Positions 17,658-27,397 are shown, counted from the first letter of the stretch. The stretch is DNA of 64,000 nt from an uncultured Planococcus sp. (GCA_947502505.1 CANNAE010000007.1:1-64000); one strand, 5' to 3'. Numbers and translations: made by a program. The notes: generated by a model from the sequence alone, not told the origin.

Positions 17658-18890
17658 CTGGATACTCAAAAAAGAAATTTTTACATCATCATGTTCACCA
17701 ATTTCCTAGTCGCTGGAAGCACGACGATGATCATGCCGTTTCTATCACTGTACATCGAATCGCTCGGCAATTTTTCAGATGAATACGTGCAGCGCTGGTC
17801 GGGGCTGATTTTTGGCGTAACCTTCGTTGCCGCCTTGTTCATGTCGCCGGTATGGGGACGGATTGCCGATAAATACGGTTTCAAGCCCATTTTAATCATC
17901 AACGGCTTCGGGATCGCCACCAGCATCTTCTTGATGGGGACGGCTGACTCCGTCCTCGGATTATTCATGATTCGCTTGTTCATGGGCGTCGTGACGGGAT
18001 TTATCCCGACTTCACTTGCTTTCGTCAGTTCACAGACGACCAAGGAAACGGCCGGCAAAACACTGGGCACCCTCCAGATGGGCAGTGTTTCGGGCACGTT
18101 GTTCGGGCCGGTCATCGGCGGCTTGATGGCGGATGCGTTCGGCTTTACCTATACCTTTCTCATCACCGCCACTATCATTGGCATCGCGGCTTTGTTCGTC
18201 GTTTTCGGGCTGAAGGAAATCCGTAAGCCAAAACGTAAAGGCGCACATGTCTATGCCCGCAGCACCGTGATCCATGGCATCTTGCATCATCGCTTGCTGC
18301 TCAATGTCATGATCATCACCGCATTGATCCAAGTCGGCAATTTCAGCATTCAGCCCTTATTGTCCTTATATGTGGCAGAATTGACGGAAGGCACTGCACA
18401 AGTCGCCTTTCTCGCAGGTGTCACCTTCAGTGCAACAGGCGTCGGCAATTTACTATTCGCAAGACTTTGGGGACGCCTTGGGGATTCGGTAGGCTACGAA
18501 AAAATTCTTGGCTTGCTTTTGCTGCTCGCGTTCTTGTTCATCATCCCGCAAGCTTTCGTCACCGATTTGTGGCAGCTGATCGTTCTGCGCCTGTTCTTCG
18601 GCGTAGCGGTCGGCGGCATGATTCCGACCACGACCGCCTTGATGCGCCGAGAAGCGCCGATCGATATTCAAGGCGAAGTGATGGGCTACAACACCAGCTT
18701 CCGGTTCCTCGGCAATATTGTCGGGCCGATGTTCGGCGGAATCGTCAGTGGCTTTATCGGCATTTCTTCTGTCTTTATCGTCACAGGCACATTGTTCGTC
18801 CTGGCTTTCGCTTTCTTATGGTATACGAAAAAACAACCTGATCAGGATTTCGAAGATGTGCTACTGGAGCAAGAATTGAAACATTCATGA
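17658..18890 (+). CDS. MFS-type multidrug or metabolite exporter, probable CTG start
   Basis: About 410 residues with twelve membrane helices in two halves and the MFS loop motif GRIADKYGFKPIL between helices 2 and 3, repeated weakly as GRLGDSVGYEKIL. The drug:H+ antiporter group is likely, the substrate unknown. The first ATG (17691) has no ribosome site and falls inside the first helix. CTG 17658 lies 6 nt after AAGGGG (17646-17651) and gives the usual charged N-terminus DTQKRNFYIIMF. I therefore start at CTG, an uncommon codon. A TATAAT box lies about 40 nt upstream. Confidence 0.85.
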   Translation: MDTQKRNFYIIMFTNFLVAGSTTMIMPFLSLYIESLGNFSDEYVQRWSGLIFGVTFVAALFMSPVWGRIADKYGFKPILIINGFGIATSIFLMGTADSVLGLFMIRLFMGVVTGFIPTSLAFVSSQTTKETAGKTLGTLQMGSVSGTLFGPVIGGLMADAFGFTYTFLITATIIGIAALFVVFGLKEIRKPKRKGAHVYARSTVIHGILHHRLLLNVMIITALIQVGNFSIQPLLSLYVAELTEGTAQVAFLAGVTFSATGVGNLLFARLWGRLGDSVGYEKILGLLLLLAFLFIIPQAFVTDLWQLIVLRLFFGVAVGGMIPTTTALMRREAPIDIQGEVMGYNTSFRFLGNIVGPMFGGIVSGFIGISSVFIVTGTLFVLAFAFLWYTKKQPDQDFEDVLLEQELKHS

Positions 18891-18898
18891 TATAACGG

Positions 18899-18940
18899 AA
18901 GAAAACCGGTTGAAGAGAGATGCCTTCAACCGGTTTTTTT
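18899..18940 (+). terminator. Terminator of the MFS gene
   Basis: Stem AAAACCGGTTGAAG / CTTCAACCGGTTTT followed by T7. Confidence 0.88.
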
Positions 18941-18967
18941 AGCGCTTTTTTATATTCGCAATATTCT

Positions 18968-19094
18968 GTACGATGAGTTTCTTCCTATTACAAAACCTTA
19001 AAATCATGGGCATGGCTTTCAAGCATCGCAAGGGTGTGCGGTGCAAAACCGCTCTAAATGCGTTATACTTTTTAATTAGAAACTCATCACGTAC
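18968..19094. promoter_or_regulatory. mrp promoter region framed by an inverted repeat
   Basis: GTACGATGAGTTTCT (18968-18982) recurs inverted as AGAAACTCATCACGTAC (19078-19094), 11 bp perfect plus GTAC. Between them is a -10 TATACT (19064-19069) with a weak -35 TGCAAA (19042-19047). The right arm would cover about +1 to +18, an operator position; the left arm is about 100 bp upstream. A repressor binding both arms is an inference. Confidence 0.45.
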
Positions 19095-19115
19095 CACTTT
19101 GGAAGGAGGATTCAT

Positions 19116-21530
19116 TTGTCTCTTGTATTTCTGATTTTCATACCGATCCTTGCAGCGCTGTTTATTCCGCTGCTATTTAAACGACTCGGCCAGATCCATA
19201 CAGGCTGGTTCGTTTTGCTGGTTCCGGCAGCGCTGTTCTCATACTACGCCACTCGCCTTCCTTCAGTAATGGAAGGTGGCACTTACGTATCTGAATTTTC
19301 CTGGATCCCCTCCCTCGATATCGCCTTTGTTGCGTATCTCGATGGCTTGAGTTTATTGTTCACTTTGCTGATCACCGGAATCGGCGCGCTCGTCGTGCTT
19401 TACTCGATTTTTTATTTGGACAAGCACCGCGAACAATTACATAACTTTTATGTATATCTGTTGATCTTCATGAGCGCCATGCTTGGCGTCGTGCAATCGG
19501 ATCACCTGATTACGCTGTACTTGTTCTGGGAATTGACTTCGATTTCCTCATTCCTGTTGATCGCCTATTGGTATACGCGTGACCGCTCCAGATTCGGCGC
19601 ATTAAAGTCGATGATGATTACCGTCTTCGGCGGCTTAATGATGCTCGGGGGATTTGTTCTGCTCAGCATCATGGGCGGCACTTATTCCATCCGCGAATTG
19701 ATTGCACAGGCACCGGAACTCGCACAGCATGATTTCTTCATATGGGCTTTAGTCCTTGTGCTGCTCGGTGCGTTCACGAAGTCAGCACAGTTTCCGTTCT
19801 ATATCTGGCTGCCGGACGCGATGGAAGCTCCGACGCCAGTCAGTGCCTATCTCCACTCCGCGACGATGGTTAAAGCGGGCATTTATTTGGTCGCCCGCTT
19901 GACACCGGTCTTCGCCTTGTCCGAAGTGTGGATGTGGCTCGTCGCGGGCGTCGGCTTGTTCACGATGGTATGGGCATCGTTTTTCGCCTTGAAGCAAAAA
20001 GACCTAAAAGGGATCCTGGCGTTCTCGACGGTCTCCCAGCTTGGCCTGATCATGTCCTTGCTCGGAGTCGCCGCCGCAGCCTACCATGTGGAAGATGCGG
20101 CTGAAACCTACTTGAAATATGCAGCGTTTGCCGCGATCTTCCATTTGATCAACCACGCAACGTTCAAAGGCAGCCTGTTCATGATTGCCGGTATTGTCGA
20201 CCATGAAACAGGCACACGCGACATCCGGAAACTCGGCGGTTTGATGAGTTTGATGCCGGTCAGTTTCACTGTCGCTTTAATCGGTTCCCTGTCGATGGCG
20301 GGCTTGCCGCCTTTCAATGGCTTCCTCAGTAAAGAAATGTTCTTGACGGCGATGCTGTCGCTGCAGGAATTCGATATGTTCTCGATGGACGTTTGGTGGG
20401 TGCTTTTCCCGATCATCGCATGGGTCGGCTCGGTGTTCACGTTCATCTATAGCTTGTACTTCGTCTTCCATACATTTGCCGGCAAGCATCAGCCGGAGCA
20501 ATTGCCGAAACAAGCGCACGAAGCGCCAATCGGCATGCTCATCTCGCCGGTCTTTTTGGCCGCGCTTGTCGTGTTGATTTTCTTCATCCCGAATTTGATC
20601 GGCGATTGGCTTGTCAAACCGGCCGTTGCAGCGATCCAGCCGTTTCTCTACGATTCACCGCAAAACGTGGATATCCACGTGGCGGCTTGGCACGGATTCA
20701 ATACGGAATTGTTCATGGCACTCGGCATTTTCGCGATCGGCGGCTTGATGTTCTGGACGCTGCACAAATGGCAGCGCCTGTACGACTTGTATCCGGATGC
20801 CATTTCACTGAATCGCCTTTACGATGAAATGATGCTGCTCAGCGGCGGAGGGGCCAACCGCTTCTCCCGCATTTACATGACCGGGTTTATCCGGTCCTAT
20901 CTCGTCTATATGTTCAGCTTTATGACATTCATCGTGCTGCTGACTTTATTCTTGACCGATGCATTCCAGATCGACTTCAGCAATTTGACGCCGATCGGCA
21001 TATACGAAATCGTCATCCTGCTGGCATTGGTCGGCGCAACCTTGACGATACTCGGTTCCAAGTCCCGCTTGACCGCGATTATCGCACTCGGGGCTGTCGG
21101 CTATTCAGTCGCCTTGTTGTTCGTCATCTTCCGCGCGCCGGACTTGGCGCTGACACAGCTCGTCATCGAAACCATCTCGGTCGCTTTGTTCTTGCTGGCG
21201 TTCTATCACTTGCCGCAAATCAGCCGCAAGGAAGAACGCATGAAGTTCCGCTTCGGCAACGCTCTCGTCGCACTCGGTGTCGGGATCACGATGACTTTGG
21301 TCGCCTTATCGGCCCATTCACAGAAAGCATTGCCTTCGATCTCTGAATTCTACAAAGAAACCGTTTATAAAGAAGCTGGCGGAGGCAATATCGTCAACGT
21401 CATCCTCGTCGATTACCGCGGGTTTGATACTTTGTTCGAGATTGCCGTACTCGGTATTGCGGGCATCGGGATTATTACGATGATCCGCCTTCGCCTCACG
21501 AAAAAGGAGGGTCAGCATGAGAACAAATGA
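19116..21530 (+). CDS. mrpA: Mrp Na+/H+ antiporter subunit A
   Basis: An 804-residue subunit with about 20 membrane helices, homologous to the NuoL-type proton-channel subunit of complex I. Shown by HNFYVYLLIFMSAMLGVVQSDHLITLYLFWELTS, the lysine-containing helix TKSAQFPFYIWLPDAMEAPTPVSA and the extra MrpA C-terminal part. Length equals B. subtilis MrpA. With MrpB-G it forms a multi-subunit membrane antiporter that expels Na+ in exchange for protons, serving pH and salt homeostasis. TTG 19116 follows GGAAGGAGGA. It heads the operon and overlaps mrpB by 14 nt. Confidence 0.95.
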   Translation: MSLVFLIFIPILAALFIPLLFKRLGQIHTGWFVLLVPAALFSYYATRLPSVMEGGTYVSEFSWIPSLDIAFVAYLDGLSLLFTLLITGIGALVVLYSIFYLDKHREQLHNFYVYLLIFMSAMLGVVQSDHLITLYLFWELTSISSFLLIAYWYTRDRSRFGALKSMMITVFGGLMMLGGFVLLSIMGGTYSIRELIAQAPELAQHDFFIWALVLVLLGAFTKSAQFPFYIWLPDAMEAPTPVSAYLHSATMVKAGIYLVARLTPVFALSEVWMWLVAGVGLFTMVWASFFALKQKDLKGILAFSTVSQLGLIMSLLGVAAAAYHVEDAAETYLKYAAFAAIFHLINHATFKGSLFMIAGIVDHETGTRDIRKLGGLMSLMPVSFTVALIGSLSMAGLPPFNGFLSKEMFLTAMLSLQEFDMFSMDVWWVLFPIIAWVGSVFTFIYSLYFVFHTFAGKHQPEQLPKQAHEAPIGMLISPVFLAALVVLIFFIPNLIGDWLVKPAVAAIQPFLYDSPQNVDIHVAAWHGFNTELFMALGIFAIGGLMFWTLHKWQRLYDLYPDAISLNRLYDEMMLLSGGGANRFSRIYMTGFIRSYLVYMFSFMTFIVLLTLFLTDAFQIDFSNLTPIGIYEIVILLALVGATLTILGSKSRLTAIIALGAVGYSVALLFVIFRAPDLALTQLVIETISVALFLLAFYHLPQISRKEERMKFRFGNALVALGVGITMTLVALSAHSQKALPSISEFYKETVYKEAGGGNIVNVILVDYRGFDTLFEIAVLGIAGIGIITMIRLRLTKKEGQHENK

Positions 21531-21939
21531 TGTCATGCTTCAAACCGCCACGAAAGTGGTGACCTTCATCATCCTGATGTTTGCTGTCCATATTTTCTTT
21601 GCCGGGCATTATACGCCGGGCGGAGGGTTTGTCGGGGGATTGTTAACTGCAAGTGCCATCGTCTTGTTGATGCTGGCGTTCGACCTCCCGACCGTCAAGA
21701 AGATCGTGCCGATCAATTACGTCGTACTGACCGCTGTCGGTTTATTGATTGCCATCGCAACCGCCAGCGCGTCGATTCTTTTTGATGTCCCATTCTTCAC
21801 ACATGCCTATGATTATTTCGATTTGCCGCTGTTCGGGAAAACTTCCCTGCACTCGGCCATGTTGTTCGATTTAGGCGTCTATTTGGTTGTTGTAGGAGTA
21901 ACGATGACCATTATTCAAACGATTGGAGAGGATGAATAA
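21517..21939 (+). CDS. mrpB: Mrp antiporter subunit B
   Basis: A 140-residue subunit with four membrane helices and the family signature [16 protein letters not shown] (residues about 28-43). MrpB is needed for the assembly and activity of the complex. ATG 21517 lies inside the end of mrpA, with AAGGAGGG upstream, and the stop overlaps the mrpC ATG by one base, so translation is coupled on both sides. Confidence 0.95.
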   Translation: MRTNDVMLQTATKVVTFIILMFAVHIFFAGHYTPGGGFVGGLLTASAIVLLMLAFDLPTVKKIVPINYVVLTAVGLLIAIATASASILFDVPFFTHAYDYFDLPLFGKTSLHSAMLFDLGVYLVVVGVTMTIIQTIGEDE

Positions 21940-22286
21940 TGGAACTAGTCATGTCGGTTGCCATCGGCTTATTGTTCATGGCAGCTGTATATTTAATGCT
22001 ATCGAAAAGTTTGATCCGCATCATTATCGGCACCGGCCTCTTGAGCCACGGTGCCCACCTATTGCTATTGACGATGGGTGGCCTTGGCGGCACGGCGCCG
22101 CCCGTTGTGGCCGATGGGGTAACAGTTGGCGATTACGCCGATCCCTTGCCGCAGGCGCTCATCCTGACAGCGATCGTCATCTCATTCGCGGTTACGTCAT
22201 TCTTCTTGGTGCTCGCCTACCGGGCGTATCAGGAGCTTGGCACAGACAATATGGAGCTATTGAGAGGTACAGAAGATTATGAGTAA
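21939..22286 (+). CDS. mrpC: Mrp antiporter subunit C (NuoK-like)
   Basis: A 115-residue, three-helix protein homologous to NuoK of complex [19 protein letters not shown] and [19 protein letters not shown] are the family helices. Essential part of the membrane complex. Start ATG 21939 overlaps the mrpB stop by 1 nt with GGAGAGGATG upstream; its end overlaps mrpD by 8 nt. Confidence 0.95.
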   Translation: MELVMSVAIGLLFMAAVYLMLSKSLIRIIIGTGLLSHGAHLLLLTMGGLGGTAPPVVADGVTVGDYADPLPQALILTAIVISFAVTSFFLVLAYRAYQELGTDNMELLRGTEDYE

Positions 22287-23760
22287 TTTAGCCTTGTTCC
22301 CAATAGTCATCCCTTTGATTTTTGCCGCTGTTTTAATGTTGTTCCCGAAAAATTTGAAGATGCAGCGAGCCGTGGCGATTGCCGGTGTCAGCGCGACACT
22401 CATTTCGGCGCTTGTATTGTTCTCGAAAGTTTCTACGGACGGCATCCAAGCCGTGACGCTCGGCAGCTGGCCTGCCCCGTTCGGCATTTCCATGGTGTCC
22501 GATATGCTGTCGGTGCTATTGGTGCTCAGTTCCACACTGGTCACATTGTTCGTGCTGTTCTATAGCATTCCGACGATCGGCGTAAAGCGCGAGCGGTCGT
22601 TTTATTATCCGGCTGTGCTGTTCTTGATGACCGGTGTCAACGGTGCGTTCACGACAGGCGATATCTTCAACTTATTCGTCTTTATCGAAGTGCTGTTGAT
22701 GGCCTCTTATGCATTGATCGTCCACGGCGGTGAAAAGCCGCAGCTGCGCGAATCCATCAAGTATTTGCTTGTGAACATCATTTCATCGGCATTATTCGTT
22801 TCCGCAGTCGCTTATTTGTACTCCGTTACCGGAACGCTCAATATGGCCGATTTGGCTGTCAAGATTCCTGAGATTGAAGCTGTCGGCATCCTGACGGTCA
22901 TTGCTGTCTTGTTCCTGGTTGTCTTTGGTTTTAAAGCAGCCATTTTCCCGCTGTATTTTTGGCTGCCGGGTTCTTATTTTGCCCCGCCCATGGCGATTCT
23001 TGCTTTGTTCGGTGCATTGCTGACGAAAGTCGGCGTCTATGCCATCATGAGAACCTATACCTTGTTCTTCACGATGAATATCGGGTTTACCCATGAACTG
23101 CTGGCGATCATCGCGATTTTGACGATCCTCGCTGGCTGTATCGGCGCCCTTGCGTATTTTGACGTGAAAAAGATCATTATCTACAACATCATCATCGCAG
23201 TCGGCGTCATCTTGTTCGGCGTCTCACAACTGAACGAAGCAGGTGTCGAAGGCTCCATTTTCTATTTGGTGCACGATATGCTGATCAAAGCAGCTTTGTT
23301 CCTTTTAGTCGGCATCTTGACGGTTATTTTCGGCACCAGCGATTTACGCAAGATGGGCGGTTTGATCAAGAGCTACCCGCTCTTTGGCTGGACTTTCCTC
23401 ATTGCGGCATTCGGCCTCGCCGGCATTCCGCCGCTTAGCGGATTTCCAGGCAAACTGCTGATTGTACAGGGCGGCTTTGAAGGCACCCATTTCTGGGGCA
23501 GCCTTGTGATCCTCGCTACCAGCTTGCTCGTACTGCTGAGCGTCGTCCGGATTTTCATCTATGCGTTCTGGGGCGAGCCAGCGAAGATCGTTACGATCGA
23601 CCGTAAACATTACTTGTCGATGTTCGTCCCGACAGCAATACTCGTCGCCTTGACTGTTGTCCTTGGCGCCGGTGCGGAACTCTTCATGCCGTTCATTTCG
23701 GACGCAGGTGAAGTGCTGCTGAATCCATCGCTCTATATTGACGCGGTATTAAAGGAGTAG
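22279..23760 (+). CDS. mrpD: Mrp antiporter subunit D (NuoN/M-like)
   Basis: A 493-residue, 14-helix subunit homologous to complex I antiporter-like subunits. Typical parts are [22 protein letters not shown] with the conserved Glu, [22 protein letters not shown] with the conserved Lys, and [14 protein letters not shown]. It provides one of the two proton-path units of Mrp together with MrpA. ATG 22279 overlaps mrpC; mrpE follows after 6 nt. Confidence 0.95.
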   Translation: MSNLALFPIVIPLIFAAVLMLFPKNLKMQRAVAIAGVSATLISALVLFSKVSTDGIQAVTLGSWPAPFGISMVSDMLSVLLVLSSTLVTLFVLFYSIPTIGVKRERSFYYPAVLFLMTGVNGAFTTGDIFNLFVFIEVLLMASYALIVHGGEKPQLRESIKYLLVNIISSALFVSAVAYLYSVTGTLNMADLAVKIPEIEAVGILTVIAVLFLVVFGFKAAIFPLYFWLPGSYFAPPMAILALFGALLTKVGVYAIMRTYTLFFTMNIGFTHELLAIIAILTILAGCIGALAYFDVKKIIIYNIIIAVGVILFGVSQLNEAGVEGSIFYLVHDMLIKAALFLLVGILTVIFGTSDLRKMGGLIKSYPLFGWTFLIAAFGLAGIPPLSGFPGKLLIVQGGFEGTHFWGSLVILATSLLVLLSVVRIFIYAFWGEPAKIVTIDRKHYLSMFVPTAILVALTVVLGAGAELFMPFISDAGEVLLNPSLYIDAVLKE

Positions 23761-23766
23761 GTCAAT

Positions 23767-24246
23767 ATGTCTTTACAAGTACTATTGAATTTTTTCCTGG
23801 CGCTCGTCTGGATGTTCATGACCGTGTCGTTCACTCCTGCCGGATTCGTCATCGGCTTCTTGGTCGGCCTCGGCATCATTATCCTGATGCGCCGGTTCTT
23901 CTCGAAACGGCTTTACGTCCTGCGCATCTGGGCCGTGATTTCGCTGTTCCTGCTATTTTTACGTGAGCTTTTCAAGTCGAGTATTCAGGTTCTATCCATC
24001 GTCGTAAGCCCGAATATGAATATCAAACCGGCCATTTTTGAAATGGAAACCGAACTCAATAACGATTGGCAAGTGACTTTGCTATCAGCACTGATCACAT
24101 TGACACCAGGGACCTTGGTCATCGGGATTTCCGAAGACCAAAAACGCCTGTACATCCATGCTTTGGATTTTGAGGACATTGATTCCGCTGTATCATCCAT
24201 CAAGAACACATTTGAGCGCGCAATACAGGAGGTGAGCCGGACATGA
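23767..24246 (+). CDS. mrpE: Mrp antiporter subunit E
   Basis: A 159-residue subunit with two or three N-terminal membrane helices and a soluble C-terminal half (about 80-159), with the family segment LLSALITLTPGTLVIGIS. MrpE is specific to Mrp complexes and has no complex I counterpart. The end overlaps the mrpF start by 4 nt (ATGA), so translation is coupled. Confidence 0.95.
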   Translation: MSLQVLLNFFLALVWMFMTVSFTPAGFVIGFLVGLGIIILMRRFFSKRLYVLRIWAVISLFLLFLRELFKSSIQVLSIVVSPNMNIKPAIFEMETELNNDWQVTLLSALITLTPGTLVIGISEDQKRLYIHALDFEDIDSAVSSIKNTFERAIQEVSRT

Positions 24247-24521
24247 TGATGTTTTATTGGGTTTCCCTGTTCATCGTCAGCATTTCTTTTGCTGGCCTGT
24301 TGTTCCGCCTCGTCAAAGGCCCGACCGTCGCAGACCGCGTCGTGGCACTCGATGCGATTGGCGTGACGCTCGTCTCGATTGTCGCTTTATTGTCTTTGAT
24401 CATTGAAACGGAGTTTTTCCTGGAGGTCATTCTGCTGATGAGCATCCTGTCCTTTATCGGAACTGCCGCCTTTGCGAAATTCCTGGAGAGAGGGGAGATT
24501 TTCGATCGAGATTCTCGTTGA
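24243..24521 (+). CDS. mrpF: Mrp antiporter subunit F
   Basis: A 92-residue, three-helix subunit with the signature RLVKGPTVADRVVALDAIGV and the ending FAKFLERGEIFDRDSR, matching the MrpF family end to end. ATG 24243 follows GGAGGTGAGCC. The mrpG frame overlaps the 3' end. Confidence 0.95.
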   Translation: MMMFYWVSLFIVSISFAGLLFRLVKGPTVADRVVALDAIGVTLVSIVALLSLIIETEFFLEVILLMSILSFIGTAAFAKFLERGEIFDRDSR

Positions 24522-24885
24522 TATCTTAATCATCATTCTAATCGGCACTGGCGTCCTGTTCAGCGCCGTTACCGCTCTCGGGCTCATCAGGCTCCCGGAC
24601 GTCTACACGCGGACACACGCCGCCTCTAAGAGCTCGACACTCGGTGTATTGTCCATTCTGCTCGGAACCTTCGTCCATTTTTGGTTTAATGAAGATATTT
24701 TCAATACGCAGATGGTCGTCGCTATCGCCTTCCTGTTCATCACACAGCCCGTCGCCGGCCATCTGATCGGCCGCGCTGCTTATATGACAGGCATAAAAGT
24801 CGCGGAAGAAACCGTCCGCGATGATATGGGCACAGCGATTGAAAATCGCCGCAACAACCAGCAAGAAGAATTAGAAAACGAATAA
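24505..24885 (+). CDS. mrpG: Mrp antiporter subunit G, start codon unclear
   Basis: About 126 residues, three helices, with the family signature LGLIRLPDVYTRTHAASKSSTLGVL. The C-terminal tail is polar (NNQQEELENE). The start is unusual. The frame has no ATG or GTG near the expected N-terminus. A TTG at 24472 would overlap mrpF by 50 nt and has no ribosome site. A strong site (GGGGAG, 24492-24497) is 7 nt before an in-frame ATC at 24505, giving the expected short N-terminus before the first helix. I place the start there with low certainty; the gene call itself is firm. The operon ends at the hairpin at 24884-24918. Confidence 0.85.
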   Translation: MEILVDILIIILIGTGVLFSAVTALGLIRLPDVYTRTHAASKSSTLGVLSILLGTFVHFWFNEDIFNTQMVVAIAFLFITQPVAGHLIGRAAYMTGIKVAEETVRDDMGTAIENRRNNQQEELENE

Positions 24886-24918
24886 AAAAACTGCAGCCAA
24901 ATTGGCTGCAGTTTTTTT
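24884..24918. terminator. Bidirectional terminator between mrpG and pepA
   Basis: Perfect 17 bp inverted repeat, AAAAAAACTGCAGCCAA and its complement, with a 1 nt centre and U-tails both ways. Confidence 0.9.
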
Positions 24919-26410
24919 ATTTGCCTTCCCCGAGTTTTTCCGCAAATAACGCGAGTGTCCGCACCATTGCGCCAGTGCCTCCCTGAGGCCCCAGGTCATG
25001 TGCGGCATCTGCATGTGAAGTCCCGGCGATATCAAGATGGATCCACGGCGTATCCCCGACGAATTCGCCGACGAAGCCGCCACCAAAAATCATGTGCCCA
25101 TCGCGTCCGGGCGAGTTGTTCAAGTCCGCGACATCGCTTTTGCGCAGCCGCTTTTTATCGTTTTCAGTGAGCGGCAATTGCCAGACGAACTCGCCGGCCT
25201 TTTTCGAGACGTCTAGCAATTTGCCATAAAATGCATCGTCATTTGTCAATGCGCCTGTTTTGTCTTTGCCGAGCGCAACTATGACACCGCCAGTAAGCGT
25301 CGCCACATCCACCACTTGGCTTGCGCCGAGCTGTTTGGCGTACGTGACGGCATCTGCCAATACGAGGCGCCCTTCTGCATCGGTATTGAGGATTTCGATG
25401 GTCTTGCCGCTCATCGACGTAATGACATCATCCGGCTTGAAAGCATTTCCCGATACCATATTGTCCGTCGAAGCAATGACCGCTACCACGTCTTTATTCG
25501 GCTTTAATTCACCGATGATGCGCATCGCGCCAAGTACAGCGGCAGCTCCGCCCATATCCCCTTTCATGCCGACGATGCCGTCTTTCGGCTTGAGCGAATA
25601 GCCGCCCGTATCGAAGGTGATGCCTTTTCCGACCAAGGCGAGCGGTGCTTCAAAACTGTCTGTCGCTTTGTATTTCATCACGATCAGCCGCGGCTCTTCG
25701 ACAGAGCCCTGGTTGACGGCCAATAACGCGCCCATGCCGAGCTCTTCGATTTCGCTGCGGCCGAGAATATCCGTTTCAAAACCGTATGCTTCGCCGAGTT
25801 CTTGCGCGTATTCAGCCATCGCCGTAGCTGTCAGGATATTGGCCGGCATATTGACGAGCGTTCTCGCTTCGTTGACGGCCTCTGCATGGACTGTCCCGAC
25901 AAAAGCTGCTTGGCGGATGGCATCTGCCGGCTGTTCCGTCAAAAAGCTCAGTGATTCAAGATGATGGTCTACTTCATTGGAGTTGGTTTTGTAATCGGCA
26001 AAGCGGTAAGCGCCCATCTGGATGCCTTCAGCCGCAGCATGCGCGACTTGTTCCCCGTTCACTTCCCCACTTTCGAAAGAAGCGGTGTAGATCGCGGCAT
26101 GGCGTATTTTTTCTTTGACGAGACGCTTGCCTGCGATGCCGAAAGAACGGCGCAAATCATCTGCGGTCAATTTTTTCCGGTCGCCAATGCCGACAAATAA
26201 CACACGCGGGATGTCGCCTGTTAAGGTCGGATAAATGCTCAGCGAGTTCGAGTCGAATGATAAGCCGCCTTTGATCCATTGTGCCAAGCGTCCATCAAAG
26301 CGCTTTTCTAGCATCTCCCATCCTTCTGCGTTTTCAGGGTGGCGGCTTAAGCCGACGATCAAAATTTCTGCTTCGTTGCGTTCGGTTGATTTCAATACAT
26401 TGATTTCCAT
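24917..26410 (-). CDS. pepA: Leucyl aminopeptidase (M17 family)
   Basis: A 497-residue cytosol aminopeptidase using two metal ions to remove N-terminal residues from peptides. The N-terminal regulatory domain is about 1-160, the catalytic domain 170-497. The metal and active-site motifs are visible: GKGITFDTGGYSLKP (Lys and Asp), and NTDAEGRLVLADA with the Asp/Glu/Arg triad. It matches B. subtilis YuiE in place, next to the yuiD homologue. ATG 26410 is preceded by AAAAGGAGG. Confidence 0.95.
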   Translation of the reverse strand: MEINVLKSTERNEAEILIVGLSRHPENAEGWEMLEKRFDGRLAQWIKGGLSFDSNSLSIYPTLTGDIPRVLFVGIGDRKKLTADDLRRSFGIAGKRLVKEKIRHAAIYTASFESGEVNGEQVAHAAAEGIQMGAYRFADYKTNSNEVDHHLESLSFLTEQPADAIRQAAFVGTVHAEAVNEARTLVNMPANILTATAMAEYAQELGEAYGFETDILGRSEIEELGMGALLAVNQGSVEEPRLIVMKYKATDSFEAPLALVGKGITFDTGGYSLKPKDGIVGMKGDMGGAAAVLGAMRIIGELKPNKDVVAVIASTDNMVSGNAFKPDDVITSMSGKTIEILNTDAEGRLVLADAVTYAKQLGASQVVDVATLTGGVIVALGKDKTGALTNDDAFYGKLLDVSKKAGEFVWQLPLTENDKKRLRKSDVADLNNSPGRDGHMIFGGGFVGEFVGDTPWIHLDIAGTSHADAAHDLGPQGGTGAMVRTLALFAEKLGEGK

Positions 26411-26544
26411 AAGTATCCTCCTTTTAGCTGCACCTTCAGTGTATCATTCCTTCGGCTTCCGGAATAGTGGCATGAAGCGCGTGACATGACAGGCATATGA
26501 TATACTTTCTGTACGGAATTTATGTGGAAGGGGCTGCTGGCCAA

Positions 26545-27018
26545 ATGGAACTCTTATCAAATACGCCATTAATGATTGCGTTGTTTGCGATTTTTTTCGC
26601 CCAATTCGTTAAAATCCCCATTCAATATGCAGTGACACGAGAATTGAATTGGGGGCTTTTCACATCGACCGGCGGAATGCCGAGTTCTCATTCTGCTGCC
26701 GTGACCTCATTGACGACAGCAGTCGCCTATGAGGCAGGCATTTCGTCGACTGTCTTCGCGGTATCCGCCCTTTTCGCGGTCATCACCATGTATGACGCGA
26801 CAGGGGTACGTTTTCAGGCCGGGCAACAGGCATTGACCATCAATCGCCTGCGCCAGGATTTAAATAACTTCATGGAAGAAACCCGCAAATGGCCATCCAA
26901 AAAAGAGGAAGAGAAAATAGAGGAACTTAAAACGCTGCTCGGCCACAAACCAAGTGAAGTGTTCATGGGGGCGCTGACAGGAATCGCGCTGTCCGTCGTC
27001 TTCTACAGCATGCTCTAG
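26545..27018 (+). CDS. yuiD: Divergent PAP2 family membrane protein
   Basis: A 157-residue membrane protein of the DUF212/divergent-PAP2 family. The conserved GGMPSSHSAAVTSL (about residues 31-44) carries the phosphatase-like Ser-His. A charged segment (about 100-130) precedes a last hydrophobic helix. The physiological substrate is unknown. I start at ATG 26545 because MELLSNTPL matches the family N-terminus; GGAAGGGG lies 11 nt upstream, a slightly long gap. It is divergent from pepA as in B. subtilis. Confidence 0.88.
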   Translation: MELLSNTPLMIALFAIFFAQFVKIPIQYAVTRELNWGLFTSTGGMPSSHSAAVTSLTTAVAYEAGISSTVFAVSALFAVITMYDATGVRFQAGQQALTINRLRQDLNNFMEETRKWPSKKEEEKIEELKTLLGHKPSEVFMGALTGIALSVVFYSML

Positions 27019-27056
27019 AAAAAAGCCGGCCCGCAAATTTGCGGGCCGGCTTTTTC
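27018..27056. terminator. Bidirectional terminator between yuiD and yuiB
   Basis: Near-perfect stem AAAAAGCCGGCCCGCAAA / TTTGCGGGCCGGCTTTTT. Confidence 0.92.
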
Positions 27057-27067
27057 GATAATTGGGA

Positions 27068-27397
27068 TCAAAACATTTGATACCCCATCTTGCGCAATAT
27101 TTTCATGACAAATCCAGAAGTGACTGCCCCGAGAAAACCGGCTGTCAAGACGGCAATATCGCTGCCTGTCAATGAACGGACCGTGTCTCCAAGCATGGCA
27201 AAAGATTCGCCTGGGGCCGTAAAATAATCAAACACGCCGACATCGTCAATGACCATCAAAATGACAACCGGGTAGACGACTGCCATCAGCCAGGTCATAC
27301 GCAGCAGCATGTTCAATAGAAAGCCGATGCCGAAAAACATCACATAAAAAAGCAGGATGGAAATGATCAATTGGACAATACTAAATGAACTGTTCAT
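27068..27397 (-). CDS. yuiB: YuiB-like membrane protein
   Basis: A 109-residue protein with three hydrophobic segments (about 5-28, 32-52, 78-98) and no catalytic motif I can see. Size, hydrophobic layout and position between yuiD and yuiA homologues match B. subtilis YuiB, a putative membrane protein of unknown role. ATG 27397 follows GGAGG. Confidence 0.75.
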   Translation of the reverse strand: MNSSFSIVQLIISILLFYVMFFGIGFLLNMLLRMTWLMAVVYPVVILMVIDDVGVFDYFTAPGESFAMLGDTVRSLTGSDIAVLTAGFLGAVTSGFVMKILRKMGYQMF

